Made by a program: the position numbers and the translations under genes. Positions 12,901 to 24,900 of a stretch of DNA of 64,000 bases are shown one piece after another. This DNA is from Sternotherus odoratus. Lineage: Eukaryota > Chordata > Testudines > Kinosternidae. How positions within the stretch are numbered: position 1 is the stretch's first letter; every line of letters starts with the position of its first letter. The stretch lies in the NCBI GenBank assembly GCA_032164245.1, contig JAVMKO010000001.1, positions 13,305,603-13,369,602 on the forward strand, in the 5' to 3' direction. The notes beneath the pieces were generated by a model, which searched no databases, was not told where the DNA came from, and worked only from the letters and a program-made list of their open reading frames with translations.

Positions 12901-15900
12901 TGACCCATGTACACAGATCGTTAACCTGGTAGGTATCTGTTAGTCTCTAGGCTTTCATTGAGCTGTTTTTTCTGTGGGTCACTGACGAAGGAAAATCTGG
13001 CTGGTGCTTTTGAGCCAGGGCTTTGATTCTGTGCATTATCATTGGGTTGTAACTTATAACTAACGTGTGCGTCATTAGTTGTGTCAGTGGGCTGACCTTC
13101 ACCTGCATGCCCCCTTGTGGCCTGCCTCAGTTTCCCCATTTTTTCAGGGCTCTCTCAATCAAATTGCTAAAAATCTTCTCAAGTCCAGAAACGGACTTCT
13201 AGAGGGTGGGATTTATTAACAATATTCAAATTAATATTTAAATAAGCAAATTAATATTCCTGCTGCTCTTTATAGGAGAATCATAGAATGGTAGGACTGG
13301 AAGGAAGTTCATGAGATCATCTAGTCCAGTCCCCTGCACTCATGGCAGAACTAAATATTATCTAGACTATCCCTGACAGGTGTTTGTCTCACCTGCTCTT
13401 AATCCAGCTGGTTCTACTAACGAAACCCCACACCTCATCTTAGGTGCGGCAGTCGGGGCTAATGGTATGAGACTGGCCGGCTCCAGACCTCTGGACTTTA
13501 GAGGCAGGCCATCCCATTAAAAGTGGGAAGGTCAAGAAGGAGGAAATGAAATCTTAATCTAATCTAAATATTCTTTGGCCACCATATGCTATGTTAAAAT
13601 GTGAGCTTTGACATCTCTGCAAGGGACCGTATGAGAGTGCATCCCCTCTGATAATCTTTGGGTTCAGTTCTTCTCAGATATATACACAAGCAAATGCATC
13701 TTGAAAACTGTACATGCTCACAGCTCTGATGTCAGTACCGTGTATCAAGAGTATAGTGTTGTGAAGAAGGGAGGGTTAGGGGGTGGGGAATATGCTAGTT
13801 TCCACTGGCATCTGAGTTGGTGGCAGTTCATCCAGGCTGAGAGATCAGGCAGATGTGGGGATGAGCAGAGAGGGGTATCATCCCAATAAGAGCAGAACTA
13901 GGCACCCACAGGTTAGTGTAGAAGGAAAAGAGTACAGACTTAGTACAGAACCTTGAAGGATACCAGCAGAATGGAAAGTTAACAAACACCATGGGTGGAG
14001 GGGGCTGTTCACAGTATTGATCCCTCCCTACAGACAGACTAGGACGCTCACTGATTTTAATCTCTGTTCTCTCCTGGATTTGTACTGAAACATGTCTGTA
14101 AACTTTTTTAAATGGCTGTAGGAAACATCTCATTTTTAGTGTGCTTTTCTCCCACGTTTGTGCTTGTAAAGAAACCATGTAACTCTGAAGGTCTTGAGCC
14201 GTGGCCACATACATTCTGATGACCCAGGTGTCGGTGAGGTCAAACCTTGGACCTGCAGACTTTGAGAATGAGCTATTCTAACAGGGAATATGTAAGACAT
14301 TAGTGTGTGGGCTCATGTCTCCATCTAGTGACTGGTCCCTGTACTAGAACAGTCTTCAACCCACAGTGGTAGGTAGTTACAAAAAGATGATGTTGTTTTT
14401 CTCAGGAGAAATGTTATCTATCAATCTCCAGTTAGTCTTCAATTACAACGCTGCCTTATTTCTTTCCTTCAGAATGACTGTGAATATTGCCAGTACCACG
14501 TACAATCCCAGTACAAGAGGCTGAGCTCAAAGCGGGCAGATTTGCAGTCTAGCTTCTCCAGTGGCCGTGCTCCAAAACGGATAGCTCGCAAAAATCCCAG
14601 CTTGAAAGAGAGGTTGTGTCAGGACGGGTTTTACTATGGAGGTGTTTCTTCGGCAGCGTATGCGGCCTCAGTGTAAGAGAAACTGCTTAATTTCCTTGCA
14701 GCCCTCGTCTCTTTGACAGAATTCCCTTCCTGACTACGTATAAGGGTGCCTGAAGTTACCTTTAAGGAGACCAGCATTCCTTTGGGTTAACTAAATTAAC
14801 CAAACAGGAATCAAACTGTTCTGAGCCTCGCCACATTTGGCAGGGAGCCTGCCTGGCCATCCAAGGTAAGCAGAGTCAGTGCTTGGATGGAAAACATCTT
14901 CCTATCCTTGAGGTGGTGGAGGTGGTGTTTTTACCTCAGAATCTGTACCACAACAATACCGCAGTGCGAGACTGGGGGTGCTGTGCTGCCCTCTTTCAAA
15001 GGGGGGGGGGGTAAAACTTAAGTCCTGAGCACTTAGGGTCATTAATGATCCCTGGCCAAATGCTATCTTGGGTAATTACATTCTGATGACATATCTCTGG
15101 ATCTTGTGTTTATTCACTTTCTAACCTAAATGATCTAATGTTGCTGTGTGTTATTAAATAGCTACTGCCTCCCACCTGAGAGTGGTGGGGGAAGTGAGCT
15201 GTATGTATCCGGTTGCTACTTCACATGAATTTTGAGACTTAATTGGGCCCTTTCCAAATCTCAGTGAAGTCTGCAGCAGAAAGAATCCCACTGACTTGAG
15301 TGGAAGCTGGATCATGCCAAATACTTTTGCAAATCACTTTTAGGATTCTCCTAACAATGCCACCTGATTAAACGACGTGTGTAGTAGTCTCACCTCTCTT
15401 TTTCTGGAACTAATGTTAACCAGGTTTCATCCAAGTCTCTGTGTCTCCTTAATACTCAGAAATGTATATCGAAATCTCGGCAGAAATGGGAAACCCAAGT
15501 CTTTGAGATACAAACGATTACAGCACAATGTCCCTACTTTAGAGAAATAATTGTGAGGGAAGCACCTGCTCAGAGTGAATCATGGGTAATTGGAGCATTT
15601 GGGGAGTTGCCAAGCTGGTACTCAAACTCCAGTACTGCTCCTCACCCTTTACTGCTTCACATCCTGGACCGGCACTCACTTTTTGTGGGGTTTTGTCTCT
15701 GTAGTGCAGCAGCTACAGCCCCTAAGAAGAAGATACAAACCACTCTCACGAATCTGGTCGTAAAAGGAACCGACACAATTGTACAGGAAACTAGAGACAA
15801 AATAGGTAACTTCCCCCCCCCCCCCCCCCCCCCCCATCAAATGCTTTCCGCCTGCTGTGTGACATGTCTGTGGAGCCCAGGATGTGTGAGCTAGTTTAGA

Positions 15901-18900
15901 GCCTCTGGGAAATTCTGTAGTTACAAAGATGGCCAGTCTGAATTCACTTCCCCCAAATGATCTAAACTCCTCCCTCTGGTATCACAGCTGCAGGGAGAAA
16001 GCTGCACAGAAAATGTCCAGCTCTCTTCAGAGTATGCTTTGTACCTCCCTTTTATTAAACAACCTCCTGCATGCACATAACTGGGTTAGAAAATTACTGG
16101 CCAAAGTCTGGAACTTGCTCCAGGCAGCAGGAAAAAGTTACTGCTAGACTGAGGGAGCAATGGTAGTTCCAAGATCTCCAATTGTGAATCACTGGGCTGA
16201 AAACAAATGACTCGAACCATTGCAAACAGGGTGTTCACGATTTCTGGGGACATTGAGTATGCCCCGAAGAGAGAGGTCCCAGCACAGTCCTGGGAGGTGA
16301 GGACCTCCGAGTTCTAATCCTGGCTCTGACACGCTTCTTCCATGGCATTGAGCAAGTCACTTAACTTCTCTGCCTCTGTTTCCCTTTCTGTAAATAGGAT
16401 TAGCCCTTGTTGGGCCTCCCGGGGAGAGAGGAAGGCTGGTCTAGTGTGGGACTTGGGAGATTTGGTTCAATTGCCTGCTCTGGTTGGTGTCTTTCTGTGA
16501 GATGCGGGACAAGTCACTTAGTATCTCTCTGCTTCAATTCCCCCTTTGTAAAATGGGTAATAGCATGTCCCTACCTCCCAGGGGTGATGTGAGGATTAAT
16601 ACATTAAAGATCGTGAAGTGCTCAGATACTAGAGTAATGGGGCCATCTAAGAACCAAAAATAAACAGGTGGGATGTTGGGAAGCTAGTTTGTGACCTGTG
16701 TTAAGATGGGAGTACTATATGAGCCCTGAATATTATGCTTCATAGCAATTCTCTTGTTACAAATGTCTGATGCATTACGTGTGAATGCTGAAGCGAGACC
16801 TACATTTCCCTTCCCGGTTCTGAGTCTGTTGGGTTTCTGTGCGCTGCTCCAGGTATGGCGAAGAGACCTGTGCCGTGTACTGATGAGTTCAAAGAGTTGT
16901 TGGCAATGCCGACCTTTGGAGCACGAAACCTCTGCAAACACTTGACCAAAGCAGATGCAGCAGGTATGTCCAGGTACTCCCATGACACTCCCCTTTGCAG
17001 AGCTTTGGCTCCCTCCTTGCATGTCTCAGTGTCTGTGTATTTATTTCAGATGCTCGAGGGAAGCAAGGGTCTGCTTTCCAGTCTATCTCCGCTTCAGCGC
17101 TGCTCAAACAACAAAAGCAGCAAATGCTGGAGGCCAGAAAAAAGCGATCAGAAGATATACAGCGGCGGTAAAACACTCTCCAGCATCTGCTGGGGTTTTC
17201 CAAGCAGACTGTCCTGTAGGGTGGGAGGGTTTCAAGTTTTATCAAACCTAATCTAACCAGGAATATCATGAGGCTTATTGTAATGAACAGCCAAATGCCC
17301 TGGCATTGTTCCTGAGAACCAGAGAAGATAATGCAGGGAGCGTGTTAGAGCAGGAGGAACCATGATTCCTGGGGTCTGCTTACTCTGTAGCTGACTTAAC
17401 TACCTCACCGGGTTGCACTGAGCCTTAATGTTTGCAAAGTGGTTTGAGCACTGATTAAACGGAAACTGACTGGCCTACCTGCCCCCTCCAAGTGAGTGAA
17501 CGCTTTAATAGCAATTCAAGCAAGGCCTCTTTCATTGAACAATGGCTTGCAACGTCTTCTAAAGTCAGTTGTACTATTTTCGAGCTTTTTGATTTGCCAG
17601 GATGACCCAGAACTATACTTCAGTGTTTTTTCTTCTTTTAGGTTTCTTCAGAATACAACAAAACCCAATAGCCCAGCTTTATCATCCTCCTCAGGGCTCC
17701 GCTCTCCAACCCCAGGGGCTGAATTTCCCAGAGCTGCAAAAATCTCAACCCCTCAAACTCCCAGACTGGGGATTGGCTTCTCTGAGGGCGATGACGTCCT
17801 CTTCTTTGATGATTCTCCCCCTCCAGTACCAAAACTGAATGGTTTAGCAGAAGCTAAAAAGGTAACAGCCCCTTTGAACAGTTGGACTTTGAGCTCCTGA
17901 CATGGGTCATGTTGCAACCTGCAGCCTTGACTTCCGAGGCCAACCTGTAATGCTCTCTTGTGCCCCACTGTGAGCTTCTAATTCCTATTAGCTGTTAGTG
18001 TCCAAGACACATGCTACTAGTTTGTCTTTTAGGAAGTATTCAGAGTGGTAGGATATCTGCTAAAGAAAATCACGACTGTGCAGACATCTTGCAGTGGGAT
18101 TTGGAGTCTCACCTCTTGCTAGTTGAATCCTGCCCGAGTCAGTCAGGAGTGAGTTATTACTGACTGGCCTATGAGAAATGATTTGCTCTCAGTCTAATTT
18201 CTAAAGCACAAGTATCAGCATCACAGAAGCCATCGTCCTAACTGGCACCCTTGCTGTCAGTCTTAGCAAATGCCCAGGACTGAGAGGACATGAACTGGGT
18301 ACTTCTTACTCCTGGGGGTGGTCCACTCCAGGTCAGGATTGGGGCCCACTGCCTTGTATCGGGAGAGCTTGCACCCTCTGGCACTTCACTCTGTCTGACC
18401 ATCAGTCTGACCCCTCACACTGTGAAATTGGCTTTAAAAAGAAGTTTAGAAACCTGCTGTACTTTAGTTTCCTTCCATGTGAAGATGGGATTTACTCCCC
18501 CTTCAGCAAGTGGCCATTCTTTGGAGATGGCTTGGAAGGAGACATATTTGTGAGTTTCTAGGACAGCCCGCAGCAGGGATTGAAAATGTCAGCACCAGAA
18601 AACAAGCTCAGTGCATGTACCAGGATGGGGTGCATAAGCACATTCACTCCCAGATAGGGTGACCAGGCAGCAAATGTGAAAAATCGGGACAGGGGTGGGA
18701 GGTAATAGGAGCCCATATAAGAAAAAGACCCAAAAATCGGGACTGTCCTCCTAAAATCGGGACATCTGGTCACCTTACTCGCAGGGGCCAACGGCTTTCC
18801 CACTGTGCACTGTGAAAAAATAACTGCTTGTTTGCCCTGGTTTTTGAGACACACCTGAGAGATCTGCTGTAGCTGCACAGAAAGCAAGAGTTACCTGCAC

Positions 18901-21900
18901 TCTGTTTACTAAAGCCTGTTTTGTTTTCCATTTTGAAAGGGTTTTAAGCTCCTCAGAAATGTTATCAAAATATCCCTCTTGGTCAGTGTTCCCTCTCAGT
19001 TTTTACATCCATGTGCGAAATGAATTGTGTTACGTGCACCAGTATGGAGTTGATGTGTGACACCTCACCTTCGTATTGGTGCACAGAACAATTCATGTGG
19101 GGGTGGGGCTGAGGGGTTTGGAGTGTTGGAGGGGGCTCACGGCTGGGGCAGAGGGTTGGGTGCAGGGGGTGAGGGCTCTGGCTAGGGGTGAAGGCTCTGG
19201 GGTGGGACCTGGGATGAGGGGTGCAATGGGGAGAGAAGACTCCGCCCAGCCCTCTCTTTCACAGCGCCTCGGGGCTGGAGGAGAGGCGCTTCCCTCCGGC
19301 TGCGATAGCTCTGGCGGGAGCTGGACCGGGCCGAAGGAGGGGCTCCTCTTCCCTGGCCATGGCAAGACCAGGGCAGGTCCACACTGGGGCCAGCGGGAAG
19401 AGGCACCTCTCTGCCAGCCAGGCAGCAGGTCCATGCTGCGGGAAAGCACCTCTTCCCGTCACAGCCCTGAGCCCCGGTGTGGGGCTCAATAGGCAGCTGC
19501 ATGGCTGTGCAGCCGCGTAGCTTAGAGCAGTGGTCTTCAAAGTGGGGTGTGCGAGACCCCTCATGGGGGGCCGTGGTGTCCCGGTGCCACTGCAGGGTTG
19601 CCGGCGGGACGCTGCCAAAAGCAGAAGTATTCTATTTGTGTCCTGCCGAAATGTCACCGAAAGTGGAAGCTTTCTATTTGGCGGCATTTTGGCGGACTTA
19701 CCCCCGGGCCATGAGAGGACTCCGGGAAGTGGAAGGGGGCCGCGGCGGGAGAACTTTGACAGACGTTGGCTTAGAGGGAACTTAGCTCTTGATCGTTTTA
19801 TTAAATGTAACCCCTTAGTGGCTGGGTCCTTTTGCCTCAGCCAGTTAATATCTAAGTGAAATCACTGCAATACTAGGGTGTACCTGTACATACAGCGGCC
19901 TAGCGGATGCACTGTAATCTGTATTTTTTTCAGTCTTCCTTGTCATTAGCTTTAGTAGTCTGGTTCCCAGCCGGCAGAGAATAGGTACATCTCTCCTTTG
20001 CAGGGGTTTAATTTCTTGTGTGTAAGAGCAAATCAGCTCTTTGCTAGTGAGAGAGATTCCTCTCTTCTAACATTTTTTGATAGAGTTGGAGGATTATCTG
20101 CAGGTTTCTTGTAGTGCCTAGTTATTAAAGTGATTTATACAGAAATCTCCAATGAGGTTTCCTTGCTGCTCTGAAAATGTAATTTTCCTTGTTCTAGCTC
20201 CTTTCTGTCTTGTGCAGCATCTTTGTCTGGATCTCAGACATGTAGCCCCATAACATGCCAATGAGAATTAGCCTCATTTTACAGATTGGGAAACTGAGTC
20301 AGAGGTTGGGTGATTTGGCAAAGGCTACACTACTAGGAAATGGGGTTAGAAGTTGGTTGGGATGCGCAGGCTCAGTCTAGAACACCTTATTGCCTCTTCC
20401 AGTTGACATTTCCCATCAGCCTTGGAATTAGGAATGTGCAACCTTGGATACTTGTGTTCAATGTTAACATTTAGTTCCCATTTTCTAGTTGGCTGCTATA
20501 AACAAACTGCGAGCAAAAGGCCAAATCCTCAGTAAAACCAACCCAAACAGTGTTAAACGGAAACGGTCTGATCCTGCCGATGTTCTGGAGATCACGGAGA
20601 GAGTTGAGAGAAACATCCCCTCATCACAAGGTATGAAAGCACAGATCTGACTTTAAAAAGTGAGTGTGTTGTACACGCTACCCTCCAAGTATAACCAGGT
20701 GCCTTATGATTAACCATGTTCAGCTCAGCAGCTGCAGATGAATTAGAAAAGTACTTTTGTAACTAAAGTCACACACTGGGTCAAAGAGATCTGGAACTAA
20801 AACAGGTTTTAAACCAGTTTTTAAAAGGCCTAATTCCATGATGGATCTGGTGACAAAGGTTGGGTATCCTGCTGCTATGGAGACAGACCCTGAAAGCTCT
20901 AGGCTTCAATAGCTCCCATCACCACGGTACCTTAGCTAGGCTGACCATATTTCCTTTAGACCAAAACGGGACATTAGGATGGCAAAAACGGGATGGGGGG
21001 GGGGGAGGCATGACCCCACCTGGGCCCCACAGTGCCGGGCGGGGAGGAGGCAGAGGGGGGTCGGGAGGGATGGATGGAGGAATAAGCAGAACAGGGATGG
21101 GGGATGAAGAGGATGGAGGGAGAGAGAGAAGGGGGGATGAGGGATGAAGATGATGGAGGGGACGGAGGGAGAGAAGGCACGAAGGTGAGAAGGGAGAGGA
21201 TGGATGGATGAGAGGAGATGGGGGTAGGGAGCAGGGGGGATGGAGGAGGCAAGGGACAGCGAGAAGGAGGGATGGAGAGAAGGGAGATGGAAGAGGAGGC
21301 AGTGGACGGAGGGAGAGAGAAGGGAGGAAGGGAGGGATGGAGAAGGGGGATAGAGAGAAGGAAGAGAGGGATGGAGGGATAGAGAGAAGGGAGGAAGGAA
21401 GGGATGGAGGGATGGAGAAGGGGATAGAGAGAAGGGATGGAGGGAGCGAGAGGAGGCAGCGGACGGAGGGAGAGAGCAGGGAGGAAGGTAGGGATGGAGA
21501 GAAGGGAGGGATGGAGAGAAGGAGGGAAGGAGGAATAGAGAGGAGGAGGCGGCAGCGGGCTGAAGCCGACGGCGGATCGGAGCTGTCCGCAGCCCGGGGC
21601 CGAGCGCGGCGGGGGGGGGGGGGGGGGGGGGAGACGTTTTATGACTCATAATCACATAACTGAATTTATGTGATTATGAGTCATAAATCACATAACTGAA
21701 TTTATGTGATTATGAGTCATAAAACCCCGCCGGCAGCCCCCCCCCGCCGGCGCGCTCGGCCCCCGTCTGCGGCTCCGGACAGCTCCGATCCGCCGTCGGC
21801 TTCAGCCCGCCGCCCGCTGCCGCCTCCTCCTCTCTATTCCTCCTTCCCTCCTTCTCTCCATCCCTCCCTTCTCTCCATCCCCCTTCTCCATCCCTCCCTT

Positions 21901-24900
21901 CCTCCCTGCTCTCTCCCTCCGTCCACTGCCTCCTCTCCCTACCTAAGGACTTGTATCAGATGTCAAAGTCTCCGATGAGCGCAGTTTGCTCATCGGAGAT
22001 TTTGACATCTGATACTTGTCCTTAGGTAGCAAGATTCTTCACCTAAGATCTTGGGAGTCCTGCACCTGCCCCAAAAATGGGACAAAATTGATATTTTTGA
22101 CAAAAAGACGGGACGGTTCAAAAACATGAAAAAAACGGGACTGTCCCGTTCAAAACGGGACGTATGGTCAGCCTAACCTTAGCACCTCCCAAACATTCAT
22201 GAATTTATCTGCCCACACTCCCCCAAGAGAGGAAAGTCTGAACTCAGTTTCACAGATAGGGATCTGAGATTGTCCAATATCATGCAATCTAAATAATAAT
22301 AATAAATCAGCAAATAACTGTGCTTATGTATAAAAGCAGTGCTCTTTTCTTCTGAGTTTGGTTTGCTCATTTTGCATTATGTGGAACACTAGTTCAATGA
22401 TTTCTCTTTCTATCTAATAGTGGAAATTCCACTTGGAATGGATTATTAAAATAGATATCAATATTATCTTTCCAGTTGTCCTCTTGTTGCATTATAAAAT
22501 GTAGCTGAAATGGTACTAGATCACTACCTTTAAATACTCAGCATTCTGTTAGTTTTAATCTGTCAGAGATCATGCCCCAGAATTTTTTTAAAATTAAAAG
22601 TAGGATGAGTGCTATTGGAAGGAATAGAAACACAAAATTTGTAATCCTGGGTTTAAATCTTTAATCTACTCATGATCTCTAGTTGTGATTTTTTTTAAAA
22701 ATGTATATTACGTTAGTAAGTGCTCCTGGATCATATATGATGCAAGAGCTGAGGGCACTGTAGAAACGTCAGTGTATTTATTCATGAACACATCAAGCAT
22801 ATTGCAATTGTTGGCTGAAAGATGTTCTAGCAGAGCAAAGCATTGTATAATGCCTCAATCCTCCTGTCTTGTTTCTCTAGCTGCAGATGAGCTAGAACCT
22901 GCCCAAAAGAAACGTCGAGAACAGCTGGCATATCTGGAGTCTGAAGAGTTCCAGAAAATCCTGAATGCCAAGTCCAGGCACGTTGGTGTCCTTAAGGAGG
23001 TAAGTGCTTTGTACATATACTTGCACTAGGAGTTAAAGTTCAGGATCATTATAAATAATTAACTAAGTTAGTTAGTCTTTAAAGTGCCACAGGACTCTTT
23101 GTCACTTCTGCAATTCCAGACTAACACGGCTACCTCTCTGATTATAAATAATGAGACGCTCTAGTGTCTAAACCTAGGTGTTGTGTACATGAGCTTTTAC
23201 AAAATATACATTGAATAGAAATGTTTCCACAATTTAAAAAAATTCCAGTGAAATCCGTTTGTTTGAATTTCCACATTCCCTTGTAGCCACTGCAGCATTG
23301 TGCTAATATTAGTCCTGGGGGAATTCTGTGCCCCTGCACAATGCAGAATGAGTGCAGAAATTACAGTACAGACCTGTTTACATGCGAATCTGCTTAATGT
23401 GTGGAAACGCCATGCCTCCCAGTGCTCCCTATTTAACACGCGAGACTCATTGACATGTGGTACCAGAACTTGCTATGTAGCGCTACGGATTTGCTCACTA
23501 ACTCACAGGTATCAGGGGGGCGCCCCACGGCTGGGCTCTGGAGGGCAGGGTGTGCAGGTGTCTGGGCTGGGGGATGCCCCGCGGCTGGATCCTGGGGAAG
23601 GGTGTGCAGGTGTCTGGTCCCCCCGGCTGGACTCTGGAAGGAAGAGGCAGAGAAACAGGAACTAGGTTGTCACAGGAGTTTCTTTAACTCTCCACTCCCG
23701 GGGGAATGATTTTTTGTGTCTGACATAGTTGCTGACAAGTATTTTAAAATAAATTACCAAAATCACTGAAACTGTGGGGATTACATTGTGTTATTTTGAC
23801 AACTAAAATATGCAAAATTTTAAAATATTGTGTGCAGAATTCCCCGGGGAGTATAATCTATGAAAGCTAGGAAGTGAAACTGACTAGTGTAGCATGGTTG
23901 TTCAAGCTGCTTGAGGTGCAAAAAGCCAATGAAAACACAGCTGTTAAATATCTAAATTATACTGTCAGGTTTAATATTTGATGGGGTGATAACACCAAGA
24001 CTTCAGGTGTTTAACCTGACAGTGCCTCTTTAAGACACAGCTGCAAAGGTGTGTGTAATAAGGGAGATGCTCGCATATAATTGTCTAGAATTATAATTCT
24101 TAGCGTATTTATAGCCCGTTTCGTGGGAGGAGCTTAAAATGCTTCACACAGCCTTACGCTGATTTCAAATCAACATATTTGTACAATCGTCTCAATGTGA
24201 ACCTACCAGTCGTGATTTTTTAATGTAGTGTTAAAAGGCTAGTAACTGGCGTGGCACCTGGTACTCAAGCCGCTGGCCCATGCCGTGGTGGCTGCACTGT
24301 GATGTTTATATTTTTATATGTATTTTAGGAAATCTATATTTGCAGCTCTGGCTTGATCAAAGCTAGTACGGGACTGTCTGCCTAAGCTGGAAATTACACC
24401 TCTAGCAGCAGTGTAGATTTACCCAGAGAGGAAGATTTGATCCACTCCCTGTCATTTTACTGCTAAACTGATCCAATTTGATCTGAAGTCCGAGCCACAG
24501 ACTTGAAACACCAAAGCCAGACTAGTTTCTGGTACGAGGGTTTTACACCTGGCCAGCCTCGGTCACTGTTTCCCTTTACTCACTCTCTGCAGTTAGCTGC
24601 CATCTAGCGCCTTGTCTGCTCCCACCTGCCTGACATGCACTCTGTACTTACAGGAAGTCAACTTGTGGCCCTCCTCCTTGTCCTCCAGTCTGGCTCGCTC
24701 CCCACACACGCTCTAGCTGTGTGGCCTCCATTTCTCGAAACCATAAGGGGATTGAGGTTGCTCTGGAATCTAGTTCTCCCCTGTGCACAACTTGAGAGGG
24801 CCAGTTATCAGCCCCAGGAAACCCAGTCATGGGCCAGGACCCCATTGTGGTAGATATTGGACAAACAGAACAACAGGATAGTCCCTGTCCCAAAGGGTTT

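Noticed and set aside
20936..21655. Long Ser/Pro/Leu-rich open frame on the - strand (and its + strand mirror)
   Set aside because: Produced by the pyrimidine-rich arm of the foldback element; no domain, no splice support, low complexity.
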